From Kitagawia praeruptora (lineage: Eukaryota > Streptophyta > Magnoliopsida > Apiales > Apiaceae): DNA of 64,000 bases. The position numbers were made by a program, and so were the translations under genes. The notes beneath the pieces were generated by a model, which searched no databases, was not told where the DNA came from, and saw only the letters and a program-made list of their open reading frames with translations. Below are positions 34,869 through 46,118 of this stretch, piece by piece. Positions within the stretch are counted from its first letter, which is position 1. Each line of letters opens with the position of its first letter. The stretch spans positions 16,598,501-16,662,500 of the forward strand of contig CM075348.1 in NCBI GenBank assembly GCA_037693485.1, in the 5' to 3' direction.

Positions 34869-37549
34869 ATCTCCCCCTATTTGTTTGTTAGACAATAACA
34901 AGCAAATACCTAGAGGATAACTCAACTAACTCACTTAAATAAGAAAAAGATTAAGCATTCAACAACTTAGTAAATAGTACATAATAAAAAATTTCTCTGG
35001 TTTAGATTTAACAATTCCAGAATCCTCATTTGATGAAATGATAGATGATTGTTCCTCTGGCACTGAACTGATCTTCAATAGATAACTCATCTTCATTTCT
35101 GATTCTTCATATCTCTGCCTGATAATCCTTCACATCTTACATTGGTGTTTATCAGCAGTTCGATTTGCAATCACTTCCCTTCTCTGACACAGCTTTTCTC
35201 ACTAAAGAAAAACAACTGTTCATACTATGTAGACAATGGTGAATCAATACCATTTCTATAACTTATAGGAAATCTACTACTCCACCACTTAGCCTTTATA
35301 CATAGTACATTGAAAGACTAATAGAATAGTATTGTGATGTAATCTTCTCCTTATATCTCCCCTTTCTTCTCAACTGAATCTCCCCTTTCTTCTCAACCGA
35401 ATCTCCCCTTACTTCTCCATCTAAGGCTCCCCCTGTAAATGCTCCCCCTTTCTAACCTACTCTCCTTTTTCTTGTACCCCTTTACTTCTCCCCCTTAGTT
35501 GAGGAATCCTCCAATCAACTAGTTGACAAAGTATTTGTACCAATTATAGAGTTCTTTGTTAGAAAGGAAGTTTCATTTTCTTCCTCACTGTGAGTGTGTG
35601 ATAGTGTTTAGTGTACCTCACAAGTGTTTCACTCTTCTCTCCACTCATTTGTGTTGAGTGTCTCACATCTCTCTGTGTTTACACTCTTGCTCACTGGTGT
35701 ATCACTCTTATCACTCATAGCTCCAACATCCTTTAGTGTACCTGCAAGGAAAAAAAATCACCCTAGCCCCTTCAAGAGAGGTCTGTGGTGGTGCAATGGG
35801 AGTTCGCAAATCCCAAATCCTCGTTAGACTCGTCAGACGAATCTGAGTCATAATCTACAAGTTGCTAATTTCCCTTTTAAAGGTTTTCAGATTTGAATTC
35901 TGAGAAGGTAAACAATGATCTAGAAATTTAGCATTGAGATCAAGATTCCCTTCTAATGTCTGTGAAGACACTTAGTTCATTAAAGAACCTTTAACTTATA
36001 ATCCTAACCATAAAATGGTTGGATTACAGGTTTCCATCAATTCATCCTTAGTGTGTGCATTCTCACTTTGTGCATATGAAATATTTTGGTTAGTGTATAA
36101 GGTAGTGACTCTCCAACTGAATATCCCACACATCCTTATTTGCTGCATCACGTGCAGTTACTCCCTGGTGACCTTTAGTCTGATAGGTTACTTCCTTTTA
36201 GGGTGTAAGATAGAATGTGTTTGAGTTTGACTGTAGTCTGGGATAAAAGTTGTTGGGTTTACAACCTTATGACTAAACATGTGAGAAAACAAAATTCCAT
36301 GTAGATGAACCTGCATCACAGAATATGAGCATATAGAGATAGAATGATATACAGTTGTGATTTCAAAAGATTTACAATGTAAGCAATCACAACTATAGAA
36401 AGAGATTTTGAGTTAGGAAAGATATAGATCTTGAGCCGGTTTTACTAAACAAAAACATAAACAACAATCTAATTAACAATAACTATTAATCAAATTAATG
36501 AATGTTAATGTTTAAACCAATACAAACAAAACTATTTTATCATGTTTTAGATCCTGTATGTTAGATACCAACTGTTACCACTTGTTAACACTTGTTAGGT
36601 CTTGTCTTCCAATTGTTAGAACCTGAAAATCAAACGTTAATTCCTAAACAATTGAATTGACATATACCATTTTGATACCAACAATGGTCCTATATAAGAA
36701 ATTCTGTTAATAACAACAACACAACAAAGATAAGAAGTTAAAACAGCATGATATGTGTGTGTTAAACAGAAGAACAACAAAAGAACCAAATACATGGACC
36801 TGTTTGTAAGTTTTGAAAGTATAGTGACTAAACTGAAAATACTATACAAACTATTTATTTACACATGAAAAATAATATACAAAAATAAGAAATAATATAC
36901 ATAAAAATAATATTAAATACAAACTAAAAAGAAAAGAAAAATACGATTTTTTATTATTATTTTTTTTATTATTCAAAAATAACTGTATTAATAATATTTA
37001 CAGAATATTAGAAATAAAAGAAAATATTTTATAAAAATATTTACAACAATAAAATTACTTAAAAATAATTAAATAGAAAATACTAAAAATACCATAGGTT
37101 ATCCTTTTTACGAAATCAAACATTAATAACAAAAGGACAAACACTACAAAATATTAAATAAACTATTAACTATTTACATAAATATTTGTAGTAAATTAAT
37201 AAATCTATATATTTTCTTAATAAAATAACTTTCTTATAGAAAACCATTTAAAAAGAAAATATGACTTATTAAATCAACACAAATATTCAAAAGTAATTTT
37301 CAACAAAAATAGATTTCTCACTAATTTCAACTTGTAAAATTTGAGAAAAATATTTTTAAAGAAAATTAAAATATTCTAAAATTAAAAGAAGTAAGTAGGA
37401 ATATATTAAGAAGATAATGACAATGATTTAAGAATTAACAAGCAAGAAGATAAGTTGATAAAATAATTATACAAGTGATTTTAATAACAAATATTAACAA
37501 AGTAATCACTTATAAATTATTAAAGAGCAAACCTCAGATATTAACTAGT
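34869..37549 (-). other. Non-coding 2.7 kb between pol and 3' LTR of the inner element
   Basis: AT-rich, with several C/T-rich runs (35340-35500, with TCTCCCCTT words). No env-like frame survives and the longest frames are short, so this member lacks the third gene. Confidence 0.7.
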
Positions 37550-40500
37550 TTAATTACTAGGACTATTTAACATACCCAATTCACCAACAATTCTGGTGAA
37601 TGTGGATTCGTCAAGAGACTTAGTAAAAATATCTGCTGTTTGTTCTTCCGTGGGTACAAAATGTAACTCCACGGTACCATTCATGACATGCTCTCGAATA
37701 AAATGATACCTGATATCGATGTGCTTTGTTCTCGTATGCTGCACAGGATTGTTGGAGATTGCTATGGCACTTGTATTGTCACACAAGATAGGAATTTTGT
37801 CAAGTACAAAGCCATAGTCCCGTAGCTGATTCCTAATCCACAAGATCTGAGCACAACAGCTTCCAGCAGCTATGTATTCAGCTTCAGCTGTTGAGTTGGA
37901 AACTGTTTGTTGCTTCTTGCTGTACCAGGAAACCAACCTGCCACCTAGGAATTGACAACTCCCAGAGGTGCTTTTCCTATCTACAACACTTCCTGCATAA
38001 TCTGAATCTGTATATCCAACAAGATTAAAACCAGAATCTTTAGGGTACCAGATGCCTAAGTTAGGCGTACCCTTAAGATATCTTAAGATTCGTTTAACAG
38101 CAATGAGATGAACATCTCTAGGATCCGATTGGAACCTTGCACACAAACATGTAGCATGCATAATATCTGGTCTACTTGCAGTAAGGTAAAGTAATGAGCC
38201 TATCATACCTCTGTAGCTTGTGATATCTACCTTAGCAGAATTTTCACATGCTCCAAATTTAACAGCTGTAGATGATGGTGTTCTTGCTGAAGACGAGTCC
38301 TCCATTTGATATTTCTTGAGGAGCTCTCTGACATACTTGGATTGACAGATAAATGTACCATCTGTCCTTTGACTTACTTGCAATCCAAGAAAGAACTTCA
38401 GCTCACCCATCATGCTCATTTCAAACTTACCCTGCATTAACTTAGCAAATTTCTTGCAAAGAAGATCATTAGTAGACCCGAATATTATATCATCCACATA
38501 GATTTGAACTAATATTGTATCATTTTTATGTTTCTTTGTGAAGAGAGTTTTGTCTATGACACCTCTAACAAAACCATTTTCAATTAAAAATTCAGAGAGA
38601 GTGTCATACCATTTCCTTGGTGCTTGCTTAAGACCATAAATAGCCTTGAAGAGAAAGTAGACATAGTCCATGAATTCTGGATCTTCAAAGCCAGGGGGCT
38701 GTTCTACATATACCTCTTCATCTAGCTTACCATTCAGAAAGGCACTCTTGACATCCATTTGATAAACCTTAAAGTTTGAGAATGCTGCGAATGCCAAGAA
38801 TATTCTGATAGCCTCAAGTCTTGCCACTGGAGCGTAGGTTTCATCATAATCAATGCCTTCAGCTTGTGAATAACCCTTTGCTACCAGTCTTGCTTTATTT
38901 CTTGTCACTGTACCATCTTCATCTAGCTTATTTCTGAATACCCACCTTGTGTCAACCACTTTTCTGTCTTTAGGTCTGGGTACCAGTTTCCATACTTCTT
39001 GTTGTTTGAATTGATTGAGTTCATCTTGCATAGCAATCACCCAATCAGGATCAGAAAGAGCTTCCTCAGTTTTCTTAGGTTCCATTTCAGACAGAAACCC
39101 TGAATAGTTACATTGATTTTGAGTAGCACTTCTAGTTTTGACACCAACATCTGGATCACCAATAATCAGCTCAAAAGGATGAGCTCTATTCCAAACAGTC
39201 TGTCTTGGAAGATTTAATCTTGATGATTCGCCTTGTTCTTCATTGTGATGTTGTGTGTGACCAGTTGACCCTTCATTGTCTCCCCCTGAGTTGTTGCCAG
39301 GTTGACTAGATGATTGTTCAGGAGTGTCAGGGGTATCTTCATTATTATCATTGTTTTCATCACCATTACCCTGATCATCATCATTATTATCATTGTTGTC
39401 ATTAGCATCAGCAAAAATCTCAGGTGCATTGTCATCATCTGAATCTGTATCTGTCATGTCATCGAAAGATAGCTTTTCAGATGGATCCTCAGTTTGGATA
39501 CTAGGGAGTTTAGTGTCATCAAATGTTACGTTGACACTTTCCATCATCTTCTGTTCATCAATCACATACACCCTGTATGCCCTCATTGAATAACCAATAA
39601 AAATTGCTTCAAATGCTTTGGTATCGAATTTACCACCTTGATCATCACCTTCTTTAAGCACAAAGCATTTTGCCCCAAATACATGAAAGTATTTGAGTGA
39701 TGGTTTCTTATCAGCCATAATTTCATAGGGTGTCTTCATATGGTCTTTATTGATTAGAGTTCGATTCTGGGTATAGCAAGCAGTGTTGACAGCTTCAGCC
39801 CAAAAGTACAATGGAAACCTTGATTAACTTAACATAGTACGTGCAGCTTCAATCAAGGTTCTATTCTTTCTTTCCACTACTCCATTTTGCTGGGGAGTTC
39901 TTGGAGCTGAGTATTGTCTGGTTATACCCTTCTCAGTGCAGAAGTCATTTAGAACTGCATTCTTGAATTCAGTTCCGTTGTCTGATCTTATAGCTCTCAC
40001 TGGATACGTAGAATCTCGCTCAATTAATTTGATGTGATCAATCACCAGTTGTGGAGTCTCATCTTTAGAATTCAAAAATAGGACCCATGTGTATTTTGAA
40101 AAATCATCAACGATCACTAGAGCATATCTCTTCCTTGACATAGACATCACATTAACTGGACCAAACAAATCCATATGAAGTAATTGTAATGGTTCAGTTA
40201 TTGAAGATGTGTCAGTGCTCCTGTGACTTGCCCTTTTTAGCTTGCCTTTTTGACATGCATCACAAAGTCCTTCTTGAGTGAATTCCATTGAAGGCAAACC
40301 TCTTACCAACTCTCTTTTAACTAGAGAATTCATTGTCTTGAAATTTAGATGAGAAAGTTTCTTGTGCCATAGCCAACTCTCGTCATTAGATGCTTTAGTG
40401 TAGAAGCAAGTAATTTCTGCAGTGCTTCCTGAGTTCATATTGGCTACGTACAGATTGCCTTTTCTAACTCCTGTTAGTTGTGGCTTTTCATGTCTCTTGT

Positions 40501-40831
40501 GTGAAATTAGACAATTCTTCTTGTTGAAATAAACTTCATATCCTTTATCACAGAATTGACTAACACTGAGCAAATTGTGCTCAAGTCCTTTCACAAAAGA
40601 AACTTCATCAATGATAACATTTCCAGCTTCAAGTCTGCCATATCCATCAGTTCTACCTTTGCTATTATCTCCAAAGGTAACTACTGGGCCAGCCTTCTCC
40701 ACCACATTTGTCAGCAGGGTTCTGTCACCAGTCATATGCCTTGAACATCCACTATCCAAGATCCAGGTTACTCGTTCAACCTGTTCAACACCCTGCAATG
40801 ACAAATGGATTAAACCTTCTTCGGAACCCAA
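37550..40831 (-). pseudogene. pol of inner copia element, one in-frame stop
   Basis: Protease (WILDSGCSRHMTG), GAG-pre-integrase, integrase HHCC and DDE core (SDNGTEF, QQNGVVERKNRT), reverse transcriptase with the intact YVDD box (VQIYVDDIIFGS), and RNase H (STAEAEYIAAGS, DNTSAIAIS) are all in order. A single TAA at 39824-39826 cuts the frame inside the integrase, between the core and the C-terminal part; 335 codons lie before and 753 from the next ATG on, in the same register. No other lesion was noticed. It could still give a truncated product. Confidence 0.93.
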
Positions 40832-43206
40832 ATTTGATTGGGTCCAGAATATTTAAAGAATTGGCATTTGTCAGGCAAAACAACATTTTTCACCTTAACA
40901 CCAATTTTACCATTAGTCAACAAGCATTTTACCCTATAAACAGATTTTACAATCTTTTGTTTCATTTTGGGTATCCATGTTTGTTTACCAGCAATAACAC
41001 TTGTTTCATTGACTGGACATTTGACCTTGTAAACAGCCTTAGTAAAACTTTGTTTAGGCTTAGGTACAAATGTCTCTCTCCTAACATGAGGAGGACTAGC
41101 AGTCTTTGATCTGACATTTTTGTTTCTGTTCATATGTTGTCGGGGAGTAGTCTTATTAGCACATGCATGATTACCATTAAAGTAAGCAGACATCACATTA
41201 AAAGCACAAGACATACAATTGACAACACCACATGCTTTATGAGAAGAATCAATAATAGGCATGATATGCATGTCAGACATGTTATTGTTCTGTTTCAACT
41301 TATTATCATCTAACTCAATTTTAGATGAACTGGGAACAAACTTCATTGGTTTCATAGAAACAACCTTATTAGATTTAACATTTTTGGTTGTAGGTGTCCT
41401 AACAGATTTATCATTATCAAGTTGGACACTACCACTAGCAATGTCCTCAGTACGCATCTCCTCTTGAATAACAAGAGAAGTCATATCTAGAGGCTCTGCA
41501 ACAGACTTCTTAAAGAGTGGATCTTCAACATTCTTAAGCACATGTGGTATTCCCCTTTCTTTAGCACTAACAGGATTAGGGGAATTTATGCCTAACATTC
41601 CAACAGCTTCGTTGTAGCCAAACCCTATTCCTACGGTTTGTTCTACAGCTTGTTTATTGAATAACTCTTTAGAAATTTTCACAGAATTAAAGCAAGCAGA
41701 TAATTTGACATTCTGTTCCTTTATCTTAGTTTCAAGTTCAGCAACTTTAGCAATTTGTTTATGCATGTATTCTGATATTGACTTTTCTCTGTAGTTAAGT
41801 CGAGCTATTTCTTTTATTTGCTGATCTTGATTATCAGGCACCTTTTTTAACTCTAACACTTCATTTTCAAGTTTAGTGTTTAATAGAGTTATTCTTTCAA
41901 TTTGTTTCTTTGCATTACCCATGGAATTATATAAGCTATCAATCAACTCAGCGTCAGTAAGAATTACCGGTGTGGTGTAATAAGTTGATGACTCAGCATT
42001 TGCCACCAGTGCAAAGTTTCCATATTCCTCATCTTCGCTATCTGTGTCATCCCAGCTTTTACCAGCAGCTACATATGCCCTTCCAGTCTTCTTCTTTTCA
42101 GAAGCATAATCTTTCTTCTGTGCTTGCTTAGGTTTGTGACACTCAGTAGCAAAGTGTCCCAACTCATTACAGTTGAAGCAACGAATCTTGCTTCTGTCAA
42201 CAGTTCCAGTTTTGTAACCTCCCCTGTTACTAGAGGATGAAGAACCTCCTCTCTGAAATCTGTTATTTGACTTAAACCTGAACTTTGGATTTCTTCTAAA
42301 TCTGAAGTTACTGAATTGTCTCACCAACATAGCCATAGATTCATCTTCTAATTGATCCAGCTCTTCTAGTGAATAGAATTCACTACCATCCTGAGTAGCT
42401 GGTGTTTGGCCATGTTCAACTTCAGTTTGTTCCTTGTTGAAGCTGATAGGTTGAACAACTTTAGCTTCCACTTCCTTAGGAACCTCAGCTACTAAAGTTG
42501 TAGAAGAACTTGCAACTCTGCCTTTGCCAGAGAACTCCTTCTGCTGTATTTGTTCTAATTCATATGTTTTTAGAACACCAAACAGCCTGTCAAGAGCAAT
42601 CTTATTTAAATCTCTGGATTCTCTGATGGCAGTTATTCTATGCTCCAGGTGAGTAGGCATAGTCAGTAGAAACTTCATGTTGATCTCCTTCTGAGTATAT
42701 TGTTTGCCATGAACTTGCAAGTTGTTGATTATTTTGTTATACCTTTCGAACACTTCCTGAATGCCTTCATTGGGGCCAGCTCTAAAGTGTTCATATTCAG
42801 AGGTCAAAATTTGAAGTCTGTTTTCCCTGACTTCATCAGTTCCTTCATTAATAGTCTCAATAGTTTCCCAGATGTGCTTAGCAGTTTTACAATTCATTAC
42901 ATGGCTATACATTACAGCATCTAGGGAATCTATTAGAATGAGTCTCAGATTTTTGTCCAATCCAGCATCCTCCTTTTCATCAGGAGTATAGTTCTTAGGG
43001 TCCTTTGGATAGGATTTAGCAGGTATTGTTACAACTCCATCAGTAACAACTTGTTCTTCATAAACCATAGGAATTTTTGGTCCATTTTTCAAAACCCACA
43101 AATATTTTGGATTTGTAACATCAAGAAACAACTCCATTTTATTTTTCCACATATCATAATTATCCTTATTAAATATGGGAATCTTAAGAATGGCTTTTGA
43201 AGACAT
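40810..43206 (-). CDS. gag of inner copia element
   Basis: 798 codons, open throughout, starting about 98 bases after the LTR. The front is a copia gag (FNKDNYDMWKNKMELFL, then NCKTAKHIWE). A CCHC zinc knuckle (CFNCNELGHFATEC) lies at about 345-358. A long coiled-coil-like region and a Cys-containing C-terminal segment follow. It overlaps the pol frame by 22 bases in another register, so pol expression would need a frameshift or an alternative mechanism. Confidence 0.92.
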   Translation of the reverse strand: MSSKAILKIPIFNKDNYDMWKNKMELFLDVTNPKYLWVLKNGPKIPMVYEEQVVTDGVVTIPAKSYPKDPKNYTPDEKEDAGLDKNLRLILIDSLDAVMYSHVMNCKTAKHIWETIETINEGTDEVRENRLQILTSEYEHFRAGPNEGIQEVFERYNKIINNLQVHGKQYTQKEINMKFLLTMPTHLEHRITAIRESRDLNKIALDRLFGVLKTYELEQIQQKEFSGKGRVASSSTTLVAEVPKEVEAKVVQPISFNKEQTEVEHGQTPATQDGSEFYSLEELDQLEDESMAMLVRQFSNFRFRRNPKFRFKSNNRFQRGGSSSSSNRGGYKTGTVDRSKIRCFNCNELGHFATECHKPKQAQKKDYASEKKKTGRAYVAAGKSWDDTDSEDEEYGNFALVANAESSTYYTTPVILTDAELIDSLYNSMGNAKKQIERITLLNTKLENEVLELKKVPDNQDQQIKEIARLNYREKSISEYMHKQIAKVAELETKIKEQNVKLSACFNSVKISKELFNKQAVEQTVGIGFGYNEAVGMLGINSPNPVSAKERGIPHVLKNVEDPLFKKSVAEPLDMTSLVIQEEMRTEDIASGSVQLDNDKSVRTPTTKNVKSNKVVSMKPMKFVPSSSKIELDDNKLKQNNNMSDMHIMPIIDSSHKACGVVNCMSCAFNVMSAYFNGNHACANKTTPRQHMNRNKNVRSKTASPPHVRRETFVPKPKQSFTKAVYKVKCPVNETSVIAGKQTWIPKMKQKIVKSVYRVKCLLTNGKIGVKVKNVVLPDKCQFFKYSGPNQIWVPKKV

Positions 43207-43304
43207 GATGAATTTTTAAGTGAGTTAAAAATTCGAGATAAATTTTTGATTGAATAAAAATAGGATCTTGATTTGTGTATCAATCAATAGGCTCTGATGC
43301 CAAT

Positions 43305-45250
43305 TGTTAGGTCCGATAAGATTGTAGAAGGGGGGGTTGAATACAATCTATATCATTTTCTCCAAATTTGTCCTTTAAATAAAATTTAATTCAAACAAAT
43401 TTGTGCGGAATAAAATAACACAAATTTCAAGTTGAATATAACAATATATTAACTTGATGGGTGTTACAAAATCAGTACAAGTGATTATCAAGAAATTAAT
43501 AACTAATTAGAAAATTCAACATGAACTTTTCTAATTTAGTTAATAAAAATCAAGATATCAATTCAAGAACTAGGAAACTTAATTCGCTAGTAGTACACAA
43601 GTCACAAATAATTAAGTTCTAATGGATACAATTTTTGATACAAAGAACTCAAGAATTTATGGCAATTTAATTGCTTGAAAGATGAAAGAGATGAAATGTT
43701 TTTAGCTCTTCTTTTTCTTCTGTGTTGTTTGCGTGTGTCTGTATGTGTAGTTGTAGTCCAGCCGCCTGCTTCTCTTTATATACAAAAGGAATAAAAAAGC
43801 TACTGACTCTTTTTATTCAGCTTTGTCACTTGACTTATCATGACTAGTTAGTCATGATAATGTAATCAGTAATGCTATCATGACTTAGCTTCTTCTGTCA
43901 TGACTAAGGATACACTGTCATGACTAGCGTGTATACTAACATGACTAGCCTGTCATGACTTAACAATTTAAACTATCATGACTTAGCAGTTTGAATTGTC
44001 ATGACTTAACAGTTTGAACTGTCATGACTTAACAGTTTGAACTATCATGACTTAACAGTTTGAACTGTCATGACTTAACAGTTTGAATTATCATGACTTA
44101 ACAGTTTGAACTGTCATGACTTAGCTGTTTGAACTATCATGACTTAACAATTTGAATTGTCATGACTTAGCTGTTTGAACTATCATGACTTAAAGACTAA
44201 ACCTGGCCACTTTTCTTTTCAACCATAACTCACGCCTCTGTTTATAAACAAATCAAATGACTTGCCACCTTTTTCAAAATTAAATGAATTATGTCCCGTA
44301 GAAATGCTTTTTAATCCGCACAGCTTATAATCTTTAATTAATAAATAATTAATTTAATTCAGAAATTATAAAAATAAATATCTAATATTATTAGATATTT
44401 ATAAATATAATTTTTTAATTAAATAAAATATTTATTAATATAAATAAATCCTTAAGCTCTAAGCTGTGGTTACCTGAGCGTCTAGAACCGAACTCCTTTT
44501 CCTTAACAGAAAATGAATCCATTCCAACCGGAGTTCCAGCTTTAAAAATATATCACTTTCCATATTCTTGTGATAATTCTATTTTCTCATAACCCGTCCA
44601 GGTGTAAGTTACGGTCTCTTGAAGATGTGAAACCGGACTCCTTTTGCTTAGCAAAAAATACAACAATTCTAATCGGAGTTTCAGCAATAAGAATATATCA
44701 CTTAGAATTTCTTTATGATAATTCTTCTTCCTCATAGCCAGTCCACTTGATAATAAAATCCTTGTGGTAAATGAATTTAGCACTTCTGTTGCTTGCACAA
44801 TGATTTTCTCACATACCAGTCTTGATATCTTGAACCACTGAAGTTAATGACGAACAACCACTGTTTAATGTTGACACTCGATGTACTGTCTGGTTCATGA
44901 GTGACTAACCGCAATGTCTATTCTTCATATATTGACTTTTAAATCTGGTTCCTTTTCTTTTCTCCTCTCTCTCTTTAATCTTCTGTACTGTCTCTGTCAC
45001 TGTTGAAATCTCTGTCACTTTAAATGAATCCACTTCTTTAACGAATACTTCACTGAGGCTTGATCAGTTGACTGAGCTTCTTTCAATGTAGTAATTCCCC
45101 AAGTCTGTAGATTGACCTTGATCTTTTTCTTCTGACAGATAATACAATCTGAGATTCCTTGTGACAGTCTATATACTATTCACTAATACAATCTTGTTTA
45201 AGTTGGGTTGTATCCTCGAAATACAAATAGGCTACATCATATGCCTTTCA
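43305..45250 (-). repeat. 5' LTR of inner copia element
   Basis: 1,946 bp. Same termini as its partner (TGTTAGGTCCG...GCCTTTCA on the + strand). 10 units of the 23-bp repeat at 43953-44183. Confidence 0.95.
43953..44192. repeat. 23-bp tandem repeat, 10 units, in the partner LTR
   Basis: Same unit and order as 33548-33810, lacking the unit with GAAATGTC. This single-unit change and two bases in a G run account exactly for the 25-bp LTR length difference. Confidence 0.95.
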
Positions 45251-45255
45251 ATGAT

Positions 45256-46107
45256 TATAGTGTTATTCTTGAGGCTTATGACTATGTCAGAAAAGAACTA
45301 GAAGAAGAGAGAGATGTGATTAAGACCATTAACAATTCCAGTAAGAAGACAATAGAAATCTTTGAGAGTGGAATTCGTGGTAAGGTTAATGGTTTAGGTT
45401 TTGATAAGGCTAGACAAGAAGAAAAAGTAGCTATTGTCAATGATGATAGTAAGGTAGAAGCTAACACATCTAAATCTGAAGGTAAGAAAATTGTTTCTGA
45501 ACCTAATCATGTTAAATTTGTTGATTCAAAAGGTACCCCTGTTGTACACAAAAGGATTAACAATAGTAATTCAGATGAGAAAGTGTTAGAGAAACCTAAG
45601 AATGTAAACATAGGGTTTCTGTCTAAGTCTCAGTTGAAACAGAGATTAGATGGTCTTTCAGAGTCTAGCAAGATCAAGAGAAATAGGAATGGAAAAGAAG
45701 GTATTAACAAAGAGAATAATTACAAGAATGTACCTGATGCACCTAGGAAAAAATGCTATAAGTGTGGTAATCATAATCATTTGGCCCTAGACTGCAATCA
45801 AAAACCTTCTTGGAAAACTGAGTCCAGATTCCCCAAGACTCAGAAAATTCAATACCAACCACAAAAAGCTTGTTATCATTGTGGTAGTTTACTTCATTCC
45901 ATTTACATGTGTAGAGAATATCATGAACTGTATTATGACTATTATTCTTTGAAATCTGAAACTCCTAGTCACAAACAGTTTGTGAGATCAGAGTCTAAAG
46001 TTGACTTTGCAACAGGTAAAATGAAAGCAAAATCTTCAAAGTCTGTTGTCTCTAAATCTAGTAAGAAAGGATCCAATCAAAGTTGGGTCCTAAAAAATTC
46101 TAACTAG
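45256..46107 (+). pseudogene. gag of outer copia element, 3' part
   Basis: Continues the same frame beyond the nested element. It is coiled-coil-like and Lys/Ser-rich, with two further Cys/His knuckles (CYKCGNHNHLALDC, CYHCGSLLHSIYMC). It ends at a TAG twelve bases before the pol frame. A very large, multi-knuckle gag is usual for Sireviruses. Confidence 0.85.
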
Positions 46108-46118
46108 TTACTTTTTGT

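Larger units (their letters stand above)
32898..45250 (-). mobile_element. Inner Sirevirus-like copia LTR retrotransposon nested in gag of the outer one
   Basis: LTRs at 32898-34868 (1,971 bp, the 3' LTR for this strand) and 43305-45250 (1,946 bp, 5' LTR). Target duplication ATGAT at 32893-32897 and 45251-45255. The primer-binding site, complement of GCTCTGATGCCA at 43291-43302, adjoins the 5' LTR; the polypurine tract, complement of ATCTCCCCCTA, adjoins the 3' LTR at 34869. The LTRs differ by one 23-bp repeat unit, two bases of a G run and about four substitutions, so the insertion is young. Total length 12,353 bp. Confidence 0.96.
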